NCBI GenBank assembly: GCA_025964255.1
Contig: JAOPZF010000200.1
Coordinates: forward strand, 1-64,000
DNA: 64,000 nucleotides
Source: Solirubrobacterales bacterium
GTDB taxonomy: Bacteria; Actinomycetota; Thermoleophilia; Solirubrobacterales; 70-9
Direction: 5' to 3'
This document shows, in pieces, positions 18,741 through 26,265 of this stretch. Numbering within the stretch: position 1 is the first letter of the stretch; each line of letters begins with the position of its first letter. A program made the translations under genes and the position numbers. Below the pieces are notes generated by a model that did not search any database, was not told where the DNA came from, and saw nothing but the letters and a program-made list of their open reading frames with translations.

Positions 18741-20104
18741 GGACGGACCTCCTTGGAGGACTTAGATTTCGGGATACCGCCGTCGCCGCCGGGCCGCATG
18801 AGGCGCGGGATCCCCGGCCTCCGGCGACGAGCGCCGGCGAAGGGCATGGCGACGTCCGTCGCGATCCCCGTAACGTCGTCCGTCGCGACGTTGATGCGAC
18901 GCCGTCTCCGGGAGCCCCGGCGGGCGGCACGCGGCCCACTCGACCTCCTTCGTCGTCGCTCACCGTTGACGGAGCGCTCCTCAACCTGACCGTTTCGCAG
19001 TGACGGCTCCATCGCCGCGCCGAGGACGACCCGTGCCACCGGCGGGCAGACGGCGTTTCCGATCTGTCGGAAGCGGGCGGTGCGCGGACCCTGCCACGGA
19101 TAGTCGTGCCGGAAGCCCTGGAGGATCGAGGCCTGCTCGACGGTGACCCGGACGGTCTCCCGACGGACCCGGTCCGGCCGGTGGCCGTTCCGCGGCCAGC
19201 AGCCCGGCCCGAACACCCGCGGCTCGCCGAGGACCGTGGTCGCCGGTCGTCGGCGAGCCCAGTCCGGACCGTTCCGACCCGTGTCTTCTCGGCGGGTCCC
19301 CTTTTCGATCCTCCAGGTGCAGGAGCCGCCGATCACGGTGAACGACGGTCGGTCGAGCGATCGGGGTTCGCCGCCCGGGATCCTCCCGCCGTGGGTGTGG
19401 TTGTTGCGAAGGGTCGCCGGCTCTTCCCCCCAGCCGAGCGCCTCGGCCATGCTCACCCAGTCGGGCAGATGCGCCTCCTCCTCGGGCACCGAATGGCGCC
19501 GTGGATGGAAGGAGCGATGGGTGGGCTCCGGGAACGAGACCGAGCCGTCGAGGGAGGCGATGAGGAAGGCGCGCTTCCGGACCTGCGGCACCCCGAAGCG
19601 CTCGGCGGAAAGGATGCCGGTTGCACACCGATAGCCGTGCCCCTTGAGGAGCGTCGCGAAGAGCTCCCAGAGCTCCAGGACCGCGGGGACCTGCTCGAGC
19701 GCGATCCAACGGGGGCGCAGCGCGAGCGCCCAACGGAGGGGCTCCACCGTCAGCAGGGAGCGCTCGTCGGCGCAGGCCTCCAGATGGCGCACGCGCGAGT
19801 CGAGGCCGCCGGCGAGCTCGTGGGCGCAGGCGATCACCTCCGGGCGATCCTGGCGCCCCAGCTTCTTGCCGGCGATCGACCACGCCTGGCACGGAGGCGA
19901 GGCGATCAGTCCCCAGAGCGGGGCGAAGGCCCCCGGGACGAGGTCGGCGACGTCGGCTTCCAGCCGATCATGGCCGGCGGCTCTGGCGGTCGCGCAGGCG
20001 GTCGGGTCGAGCTCGATCCCGAGCGCTCCCGGTCCGGCGCCCCGCAGGCCCTCCTCCCAGCCGCCGGCGCCGGCAAAGAGGTCGAGGATCGGCCGCTCAG
20101 CCAC
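18737..20104 (-). CDS. DNA (cytosine-5-)-methyltransferase with Arg-rich C-terminal tail
   Basis: PILDLFAGAGGWEEGLRGAG; IASPPCQAWS; FRQIGNAVCPPVARVV; ATGA overlap with the ATPase gene. Confidence 0.88.
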   Translation of the reverse strand: MAERPILDLFAGAGGWEEGLRGAGPGALGIELDPTACATARAAGHDRLEADVADLVPGAFAPLWGLIASPPCQAWSIAGKKLGRQDRPEVIACAHELAGGLDSRVRHLEACADERSLLTVEPLRWALALRPRWIALEQVPAVLELWELFATLLKGHGYRCATGILSAERFGVPQVRKRAFLIASLDGSVSFPEPTHRSFHPRRHSVPEEEAHLPDWVSMAEALGWGEEPATLRNNHTHGGRIPGGEPRSLDRPSFTVIGGSCTWRIEKGTRREDTGRNGPDWARRRPATTVLGEPRVFGPGCWPRNGHRPDRVRRETVRVTVEQASILQGFRHDYPWQGPRTARFRQIGNAVCPPVARVVLGAAMEPSLRNGQVEERSVNGERRRRRSSGPRAARRGSRRRRRINVATDDVTGIATDVAMPFAGARRRRPGIPRLMRPGGDGGIPKSKSSKEVRP

Positions 20105-20467
20105 AACGCTCCTCGAAGATCTCGAAAGGGCAGGCGCCCGCCTCCGCGTGCTGCTTCCGGAACCCAATATCTGACATCTGCTCCTCGCCTCCGTCCGACT
20201 CGCGCGCCCGATCGGCGCCTCCGCCAAGACAGGGGAACGAGGAGGCGAATTGGCCCCCTCCCGTACTCATCGACGTTTGTGCAGTCGCCCCGCGTCCATC
20301 GCGGGCGCACGGCCCCGAAGTTGATCGACCTCTCGAGCCGGCCTTCCTGAGATTCACCCTCGCTCGCCTCCATCCCGCCGACGAGGCCGACAGGTGTCGT
20401 CACCTCACGAGCGGCTCGCTTTCGGTTGACGCAAGGAGGAGTACTTGCCGGCGGGCGCCGAATCCAC

Positions 20468-20495
20468 ACACGTGGTTATCTGGATAAGCACGTGT
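20468..20495. promoter_or_regulatory. 28-bp near-perfect palindrome (candidate operator/origin site)
   Basis: ACACGTGGTTATC-TG-GATAAGCACGTGT, 12 of 13 arm positions paired. Confidence 0.6.
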
Positions 20496-20549
20496 CCACG
20501 TCGCCTTCGGAGCGTGCTAGGGGCGCGCACGACGAACGCTCGGATCGGC

Positions 20550-20873
20550 TCAGCGATCGTCCTCGGCGTAGATGTCCGCCGCCTGTCCGATCAGCCACCA
20601 CGCGGCCCAGTCCTCGACCGCATAGACGACCTCGCGACCTTCGCGCCGGCGGCCGAGGATGCCCGCGCGGTGGAGGACGAGGGCGTGGTGGGAGGCGTTC
20701 CGATGCGGAAGGTCGAGCTCGTCGGCGAGCTGTTGAACGTTCGCCCCGCCGTCGTGGAGCGCGTCGAGCATGGCGATCCGGGTCGGGTCGGCGAGCGCGG
20801 CCATCAGCTCGCTGATCGACTCGATCACGGGGTTCGCCAGAGCGGATGTCCTCACGTCGCCCGCACCATCCAT
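20550..20873 (-). CDS. ArsR-family HTH regulator
   Basis: ISELMAALADPTRIAMLDALHDGGANVQQLADELDLPHRNASHHALVLHRAGILGRRREGREVVYAV. Confidence 0.85.
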   Translation of the reverse strand: MDGAGDVRTSALANPVIESISELMAALADPTRIAMLDALHDGGANVQQLADELDLPHRNASHHALVLHRAGILGRRREGREVVYAVEDWAAWWLIGQAADIYAEDDR

Positions 20874-21012
20874 GCCTCTACGACGACCGGGGCGCCCGAA
20901 CGGGCTGACGAATTTCGCCGGCGACCGCGACCTCTAGAAAGCGGGGCGATACGGGCTCTTCGACACCGGCCTCCATGAATGCAGGGATAGCGCCGGCCGG
21001 CGTCGAGGTCTA

Positions 21013-21034
21013 CAACCGTGTGCGCACACGGTTG
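21013..21034. promoter_or_regulatory. 22-bp perfect palindrome
   Basis: CAACCGTGTGCGCACACGGTTG. Confidence 0.6.
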
Positions 21035-21203
21035 CGGAGCCCTCGGGTCGCTCGCGGTGTCCATGCCCCTATGACGACCGAGGAGCCCGAACGCCCGGAG
21101 AAATTTCGACCCCGCCCGAGATCTTCGGAAAACCTGACCTCGCGAGCGCTTGGGATCCGGGCCACATGGACACACGTGTAGCGCCGGTCGGCCCCGAGGT
21201 CTA

Positions 21204-21233
21204 CCGACGTGCCTAAGCGCATAAGCACGTCGG
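21204..21233. promoter_or_regulatory. 30-bp imperfect palindrome
   Basis: CCGACGTGCCTAAGCGCATAAGCACGTCGG; shares ATAAGCACGT with the palindrome at 20468. Confidence 0.6.
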
Positions 21234-21366
21234 CGAAGACGCGACGTCGATGTGCCAAGGAGCTCGAGACAGCCTCCGCGCAGAGCCGCGGCCGGCCCCA
21301 CCAGAGGCCGGTCGGCCTGCCGATCCCCGCCCTTACGATGCCGGGACCGGCGCGAACCCCGGTCCC

Positions 21367-21678
21367 TCAGATCCTCCTGCGACGGACGACGTAGGAACCC
21401 TCGTCCGGGTTCGATTGCGCCTGATGGGGGATCCACCTCACCCCCGCGAGGAGGTCGTCCAGGGACTCGTCGAGCGTCCCGGCGATCCTGACCCAGACGT
21501 CGAGGGTCGCGGCGGCCTTGCCTTCCTCGACCTGGGCGAGCCGGCGGGTCGAGACCGCCGCCCGCGAGCCCAGCTCGCCCCGGGACATCTCTGCCCGGAG
21601 GCGCGGGACGATGACGTTGCCGCCCAGCCGCTGGCGAGCCTCAAGGTCGAGGCCCCAGTTGCGGTTGTCGCGGCTCAT
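21367..21678 (-). CDS. XRE-family HTH regulator (paralog 1)
   Basis: LRAEMSRGELGSRAAVSTRRLAQVEEGKAAATLDVWVRIAGTLDESLDDLLAGVRWIP. Confidence 0.75.
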   Translation of the reverse strand: MSRDNRNWGLDLEARQRLGGNVIVPRLRAEMSRGELGSRAAVSTRRLAQVEEGKAAATLDVWVRIAGTLDESLDDLLAGVRWIPHQAQSNPDEGSYVVRRRRI

Positions 21679-21740
21679 CGCGCCGACCATCCTGCAGGTC
21701 TCATCTCCTGATGGCTCCGTTTTGACCAGGGTCGGAACCG

Positions 21741-22108
21741 TCAGTCCACATCCGGGGGCGTGCCTTTCGGCCGTGCTTCCCGAAGCGCGGCGATCTCGTC
21801 CAGCAGCCCGGTGTCCTCGATCACCTCGAACGTCCCCTCCCCCTCGATGATCTCGTAGGGGACCCAGTCGACCCCGGCGACCAGCTCGGATGGCCTGCGC
21901 CCGAGCGTGCCGGCAGCCGGAGGAAGAGGCCGATGCTCGGGATCGCCCCGCCGGCTTCTTCGAGCTCGATCAGGAGCTCGACCCCCATCCCGGCGCCGGC
22001 GGCGAGCTGCTCAGGGGTCAGGCCGATCTCCTCCCGGCACAGGCGGAGGTTCGCACCGAGCTGCTCCAGTAGAGGCGCCGGGTCACCGGCAGACCGACCG
22101 CTAGGCAC
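21741..22108 (-). pseudogene. XRE-family HTH regulator (paralog 2), apparently frameshifted
   Basis: N-part LGANLRLCREEIGLTPEQLAAGAGMGVELLIELEEAGGAIPSIGLFLRL continues in another frame as TLGRRPSELVAGVDWVPYEIIEGEGTFEVIEDTGLLDEIAALREARPKGTPPDVD; shift near 21900-21920. Confidence 0.65.
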
Positions 22109-22388
22109 GGGACACCTCCTCCGTCCTCGCCCCGAGCTCGTATCCGCCGCCCACCTCGACGGTCCCCGGGATCCAACGCATCCCGGTCAGGAGCTCGACC
22201 GGCTCGGTCTCAACCCCGGCCGCCAACTGCAGGACCAGGTCGAGCCGGGGGCGGCGGCCGCCTCGCTCGAGGAGGCTTATCTCGGTGCGATGGATACCGA
22301 CCAGCCGTGCGAGCTCCTCCTGACTCATGGCCGCGTGCAGCCGTCGGCGGGTCAGCAGCAGGCCGAAGCGCTCGGCGGGGGTGATCAC
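22101..22388 (-). CDS. XRE-family HTH regulator (paralog 3)
   Basis: FGLLLTRRRLHAAMSQEELARLVGIHRTEISLLERGGRRPRLDLVLQLAAGVETEPVELLTGMRWIPG; GTG start overlaps upstream TGA. Confidence 0.8.
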   Translation of the reverse strand: MITPAERFGLLLTRRRLHAAMSQEELARLVGIHRTEISLLERGGRRPRLDLVLQLAAGVETEPVELLTGMRWIPGTVEVGGGYELGARTEEVSRA

Positions 22389-22735
22389 CTCTCGGCCCTC
22401 GTCCACCGGCCGGCTTCCCAGGTGACCCGCTGGCCCGCGACCGTGACCTCGTAGTGGCCAGGCGCGGAGGTCGTCTCCCACAAACGGCCTCGGTCGAGGT
22501 CCCAGGCCAGGCCTTCCAGGAGCTCGCGTGGATCGGCTTCGATTCCTCCCGCGAGGCGCAGGACCGTGTCGAGCTGTGGCATGCGCAGTCGCCGCTCCAG
22601 CAGGCTGATCTCGGTGCGGTGGAGCCCGGCGCGCAGTCCCGCGTCTACCTGCGAGAGTCCCGCCCGTCGTCGCAGTTCGACCGCGTTGCGGGCGAAGCGG
22701 TCTAGCGCCCGGGTGCTCTGGACCTCATCGAGCAT
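22385..22735 (-). CDS. XRE-family HTH regulator (paralog 4)
   Basis: NAVELRRRAGLSQVDAGLRAGLHRTEISLLERRLRMPQLDTVLRLAGGIEADPRELLEGLAW. Confidence 0.8.
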   Translation of the reverse strand: MLDEVQSTRALDRFARNAVELRRRAGLSQVDAGLRAGLHRTEISLLERRLRMPQLDTVLRLAGGIEADPRELLEGLAWDLDRGRLWETTSAPGHYEVTVAGQRVTWEAGRWTRAER

Positions 22736-22977
22736 CGGCCCTCCCCCTCCCCGCCCGGCCGCCAGGAGATCCCGTCGAGGATCTCGTCCGGGGTCGTATC
22801 CAGTGCGCCGATCAGCCTGATGAGGGTCCCGAGGCGCGGCTCGGTCCTGCCTCGCTCGATGCTTCCGATGTGGTTGTGATGGACGTCGGCGCGGTAGCCC
22901 AGCTCTTCCGCCGAGATGCCCGCACGTCTGCGTAGCCGCCTGAGGTTTTCGGCGAAGCGCTCGGCATGGTCGCTCAT
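22702..22977 (-). CDS. XRE-family HTH regulator (paralog 5)
   Basis: FAENLRRLRRRAGISAEELGYRADVHHNHIGSIERGRTEPRLGTLIRLIGALDTTPDEILDGISWRPG. Confidence 0.8.
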   Translation of the reverse strand: MSDHAERFAENLRRLRRRAGISAEELGYRADVHHNHIGSIERGRTEPRLGTLIRLIGALDTTPDEILDGISWRPGGEGEGRCSMRSRAPGR

Positions 22978-23016
22978 CGGCTCGTGCTCCTTCTCGGACG
23001 GAGCAGAGCCCCGGCT

Positions 23017-23406
23017 TCAGCGGTCATCCTGCGTCCCTCCCGATCCTGCATCGGCGAAGTGGGCGACGAAGGCGCGCAACGCATCGTGCTCGGCCATCGC
23101 CTCCTCGTAGCGCCGGGCGACTTCATCCCACTCGTTCATCGCGTCGACCCCATCCGCCAGGCCCTGCGCAACCTCGCGGGCGGCCTTGTCAGGGACGACG
23201 ATCTCGCCATGCTCCAGCCAGAACGCGAGGCGGCCGAGCGCGGACACCTCCCTGATCGCGCCCTTCGGGTCACGCAGCTTGTGGAGGAGGCGAAGGTCGC
23301 CGGCCTTGCCCACCAGTGCGCCGAAGACGTTCCGACGGACGATCTCGAGCTGCGCCTCCGACATCCCATCGAGGCGGACCCGGGTGTCACGCTCGCGGCG
23401 GATCAT
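23017..23406 (-). CDS. Hypothetical protein
   Basis: 129-aa ORF; stop overlaps the start region of the neighbouring array; no recognised motif. Confidence 0.55.
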   Translation of the reverse strand: MIRRERDTRVRLDGMSEAQLEIVRRNVFGALVGKAGDLRLLHKLRDPKGAIREVSALGRLAFWLEHGEIVVPDKAAREVAQGLADGVDAMNEWDEVARRYEEAMAEHDALRAFVAHFADAGSGGTQDDR

Positions 23407-24161
23407 CGGTCTTCATCTCCGCCGTCCGCGACCGGCTCGGTCTCCTCGACGGAGTCGATCAGCCGGTAGCCGATCCCCCAGCAGTTGAGGACGAACCGGC
23501 GTCCCACGGGGTCGAGTTTGCGCCGCAGCCGGCTCGCATGGCTGTCGAGGGTCCGCGCCTTCGCCGCCGGGCCGCGCAGGCCCCAGACGTCGCGGAGCAG
23601 TTCCTCCTTGGCGAAGACCCTGGTGGGGTCGGAGGCGAGGACGCGGAGCAAGGTGAATTCCTTCTTCGCCAACCGCACCTCGCGGTCGCCGACGATGACC
23701 TTGCGGCGTCCTGGATCGACCAGCAACTCTCCTACCCGTACCGGCCGGTCGAGGCGGCCATGACGGCGACGGAGTATCGCCTCGATCCGCGAGCGGAGAT
23801 CGTCGTAGGTGAAGGGCTTGTCGAGGAGGTCGTCGGCGATCAGATCGGGGCCGCGGTCCTCCTGACCTTCTGCCCGTGGCCTCAGGACGAGCACCGGGAG
23901 GTAGGGGTCGATCTGCGTCCGGAGCCAATGGGCCTCGCGGATCCGACGCAGCAGGTCATGCCCGGCGCCGTCGGGGAGGCCCAGGTCGACGACCAGGAGG
24001 TCCGGGAGGTGATGGCGGCAGAGCCGCAGCGCCTCCTCTGCGCTCGCGGCCGGGAGCGGCTCGAACCGGTCCTCGGCGAGGCGCCCACAGAGGAGGTCGA
24101 GGGTCGCCTCCTCGTGCTCGCAGATGACGATCGTCGCGAGGTGCTGGGGGCCCGGTATCAC
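23403..24161 (-). CDS. OmpR-family response regulator (orphan; atypical acidic pocket)
   Basis: Receiver IVICEHEEATLDLL...DLLVVDLGLPDGAG...LLDKPFTYDDL; C-terminal EFTLLRVLASDPTRVFAKEELLRDVWG...SRLRRKLDP. Confidence 0.85.
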   Translation of the reverse strand: MIPGPQHLATIVICEHEEATLDLLCGRLAEDRFEPLPAASAEEALRLCRHHLPDLLVVDLGLPDGAGHDLLRRIREAHWLRTQIDPYLPVLVLRPRAEGQEDRGPDLIADDLLDKPFTYDDLRSRIEAILRRRHGRLDRPVRVGELLVDPGRRKVIVGDREVRLAKKEFTLLRVLASDPTRVFAKEELLRDVWGLRGPAAKARTLDSHASRLRRKLDPVGRRFVLNCWGIGYRLIDSVEETEPVADGGDEDR

Positions 24162-24469
24162 CCATCACCTCCACGCCGGGGTGGCCGCACGTCGACCGGA
24201 CCGGAGAGGCCGATGATCGTGAACCATCCCTTCTGGTCCCAGCGGGCCGGTCCCTCCCAGCCGACACCCTCTATCAGGTCCCTCGCATCGCCCCCGGTGC
24301 TCTCGAGGATCCTGATGCAGGTGTCGAGGCGAGGGATCCTGCCGCCGCGCTCGAGCAGGCTGATCTCGGTGTGGTGGATGCCAGACCGTCGTGCGAGATC
24401 GTCCTGGCTCATGACTGCCCGGTGGCGGATCCTCCGCAGGTTCTGTCCGATCTGCTCGGCGACGGTCAT
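24158..24469 (-). CDS. XRE-family HTH regulator (paralog 6)
   Basis: IGQNLRRIRHRAVMSQDDLARRSGIHHTEISLLERGGRIPRLDTCIRILESTGGDARDLIEGVGW. Confidence 0.8.
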   Translation of the reverse strand: MTVAEQIGQNLRRIRHRAVMSQDDLARRSGIHHTEISLLERGGRIPRLDTCIRILESTGGDARDLIEGVGWEGPARWDQKGWFTIIGLSGPVDVRPPRRGGDG

Positions 24470-24735
24470 CGGGAGATCTCCTCCGAGCGCACCGCTGCCA
24501 TCGTCGGAACGATCGAGGAGCCATCGATCCGAAGGAGTCCGTCGGCGACGAGGTCGCGGACGGCGCGTTCGAAGCTCTCGCGCAGCGGACCGGCGTCGCT
24601 GGCGAACAGGCTCAGCAGCAGTTCGGCTTCGGTGAGATGAGTCGGATGGAGCCAGAGCACCCGGTCCAGGGTCGCGGCCTCGGCCGCCTGATCCTGGACG
24701 TCGTTCGTCTGCCCCGGAATAGGGTTGGGCTGCAT
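24466..24735 (-). CDS. Small winged-helix-like protein
   Basis: LHPTHLTEAELLLSLFASDAGPLRESFERAVRDLVADGLLRIDGSSIVPT; GGGGAG RBS; first gene of the array. Confidence 0.6.
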   Translation of the reverse strand: MQPNPIPGQTNDVQDQAAEAATLDRVLWLHPTHLTEAELLLSLFASDAGPLRESFERAVRDLVADGLLRIDGSSIVPTMAAVRSEEISR

Positions 24736-24746
24736 CGGAAGGTCTC

Positions 24747-24823
24747 CCCTTTCGGTGCCGGGCCGGGGGCTGTTAGCGCAGCGCCCCGGCCGTTTCTTGG
24801 TCTCGATTCGAAGTTAGCGGGCT
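24747..24823. repeat. ~75-bp hairpin-forming repeat, copy C (5' leader of regulator array)
   Basis: CCTTTCGGTGCCGGGCCGGGGGCTGTTAGCGCAGCGCCCCGGCCGTTTC...TTCGAAGTTAGCGGGCT. Confidence 0.6.
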
Positions 24824-25078
24824 TCGCCCACGCCCGCTGTCAGGCGCCGGGCGACCGAGCTGCCGGCGATCGGGCCACGTCGTCTTCTAGGGTCGACGGC
24901 AATGACTGCCACGTCGATTATTGGCCTATTGGTCGGCTCGGCCGTCCGAGGGGGGACTGCGGCTCGATTGTCACATGTCGGGGAAATGATTCAGTAGCCT
25001 CTGCCGGATGTAACGGTGTGGTGGTGGATGGACTGCGACTTTTCTGGCGGCCCTTCCTAAGAGGTTTCTAATGGGTGT

Positions 25079-26008
25079 GTGTTCGGAACCCGCCCATCCA
25101 ACGCCGCGCCCGCCAACACCGTCACTAAGAGCGGCCTCAGCCTGATCGCGAAAACCTCCGACCAGCTACGGCGCGCAGCAGTGGTCGGCAGCCTCCGGCT
25201 CGGCATCCGGGAGGTCTACGGCGAACTCGCGTCGCTGCACTTGGTCGGCGACGCACCGGTTCTGGTCATTGCCAATCATGTCTGCGCCTGGGACGCCGAG
25301 GTCGCGATGCTGGTGACCCAAGAGCTGGGGAGGCAATTCTCACTGGCGGCGGCGCCTAGCGTGCTGGAGCGCTGGCCAATCCTGCGCCGGGTCGGGTTCT
25401 TCCCGATCGAGCGAGGCGCCAATCTGAAGACCGCACAGATCCTCCGTGCGATCGGCAAGGACCTCGACCACAACAACCGCAAGGGCATTTGGATCTTCCC
25501 CCACGGCTGCCACGTCCGCACCGGCGTCTTGGTCGAGCCTGAACGTGGCGCTCTCGCCGTAGCGCGCGCCGCGCCGCGCGCAAAGCTGGTCCCGGTCGCC
25601 CTGCACTACGAGCTGTTCGAGGGCCGCCGCCCGACCGCCTGGGTTAAGGCACTGCCGGCGGTCGAGGGGGATGCTTCGCGCTTGGCCCTCGGCGAGCTGA
25701 TCGCCCGCGCCTCGAGTGCGCTCGCCGCCGATCTGCGCAATGGCGCGGACGGCTACCGACCGCTGCTCAACCCGGGCCGCCGGACCGTCCTGCTCGAGAA
25801 CGTCCCCTGCGACGTGCGTCGGATTGATGCAGCGCTTGACCGCGCCGACTTGCCGCTGACCTTCGAGTCCGCCCTGAGCCTGAACGCAACCGAGCTCGAG
25901 CAGCTGCAGCCGCCCCTACTTGCGGCCGTCGGCAACTACGCCGGGCCGCTCTACCGCGACCTGTTCAAGAAAACGCTGGACGAAGCAAAGGGAGGCACGA
26001 ACCCATGA
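25079..26008 (+). CDS. PlsC-like lysophospholipid/1-acylglycerol acyltransferase
   Basis: HX4D motif NHVCAWD; FFPIERG; FPHGCHVRTG. Confidence 0.8.
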   Translation: MFGTRPSNAAPANTVTKSGLSLIAKTSDQLRRAAVVGSLRLGIREVYGELASLHLVGDAPVLVIANHVCAWDAEVAMLVTQELGRQFSLAAAPSVLERWPILRRVGFFPIERGANLKTAQILRAIGKDLDHNNRKGIWIFPHGCHVRTGVLVEPERGALAVARAAPRAKLVPVALHYELFEGRRPTAWVKALPAVEGDASRLALGELIARASSALAADLRNGADGYRPLLNPGRRTVLLENVPCDVRRIDAALDRADLPLTFESALSLNATELEQLQPPLLAAVGNYAGPLYRDLFKKTLDEAKGGTNP

Positions 26009-26265
26009 GCACCACTCACCCACAGGGAGTCGCGATCCAAGATCAGGTGCGGCAGATCGTCCTCGACAGCAGCTCGATCGACGAATCGGACCTGCACGAG
26101 AAGACGCCCCTGCTCGACGTGGTCGACTCGCTCGGAGTAGCGGAGCTCTTCGCGTTTGTCGAGGAGCAGATCGGGAGACTCCTGCTCCCCGAGGAGATGA
26201 GCCGCGAGAACTTCGCGACGATGTCCGCCGTCGTCGAGCTGATCCGAACGGAGTCGGCGGACTGA
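26005..26265 (+). CDS. Acyl carrier protein
   Basis: 86 aa with DVVDSLGVAELFAFVEEQIG (phosphopantetheine Ser in DSLG); ATGA overlap upstream, TGATG overlap downstream. Confidence 0.8.
   Translation: MSTTHPQGVAIQDQVRQIVLDSSSIDESDLHEKTPLLDVVDSLGVAELFAFVEEQIGRLLLPEEMSRENFATMSAVVELIRTESAD

Larger units (their letters stand above)
20872..21236. repeat. Two diverged ~165-175-bp repeats (period ~190 bp), each ending in a palindrome
   Basis: Shared CATGCCYCTAYGACGACCG, CCCGAACG, TAGCGCCGGYCGG..CGAGGTCTAC in both units. Confidence 0.65.

Noticed and set aside
18737-20104. Restriction-modification pair with this MTase
   Set aside because: Neighbouring genes are conjugation-type ATPase, Replic_Relax-like and HTH; no recognisable endonuclease
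20097-20357. 86-aa ORF upstream of the first C5-MTase
   Set aside because: Overlaps the MTase start and lacks a recognisable domain; a short C-terminal part could be real but is unsupported
20468-21236. CRISPR array
   Set aside because: Only two diverged long repeats and non-identical palindromes; no regular short repeats or spacers, no cas genes
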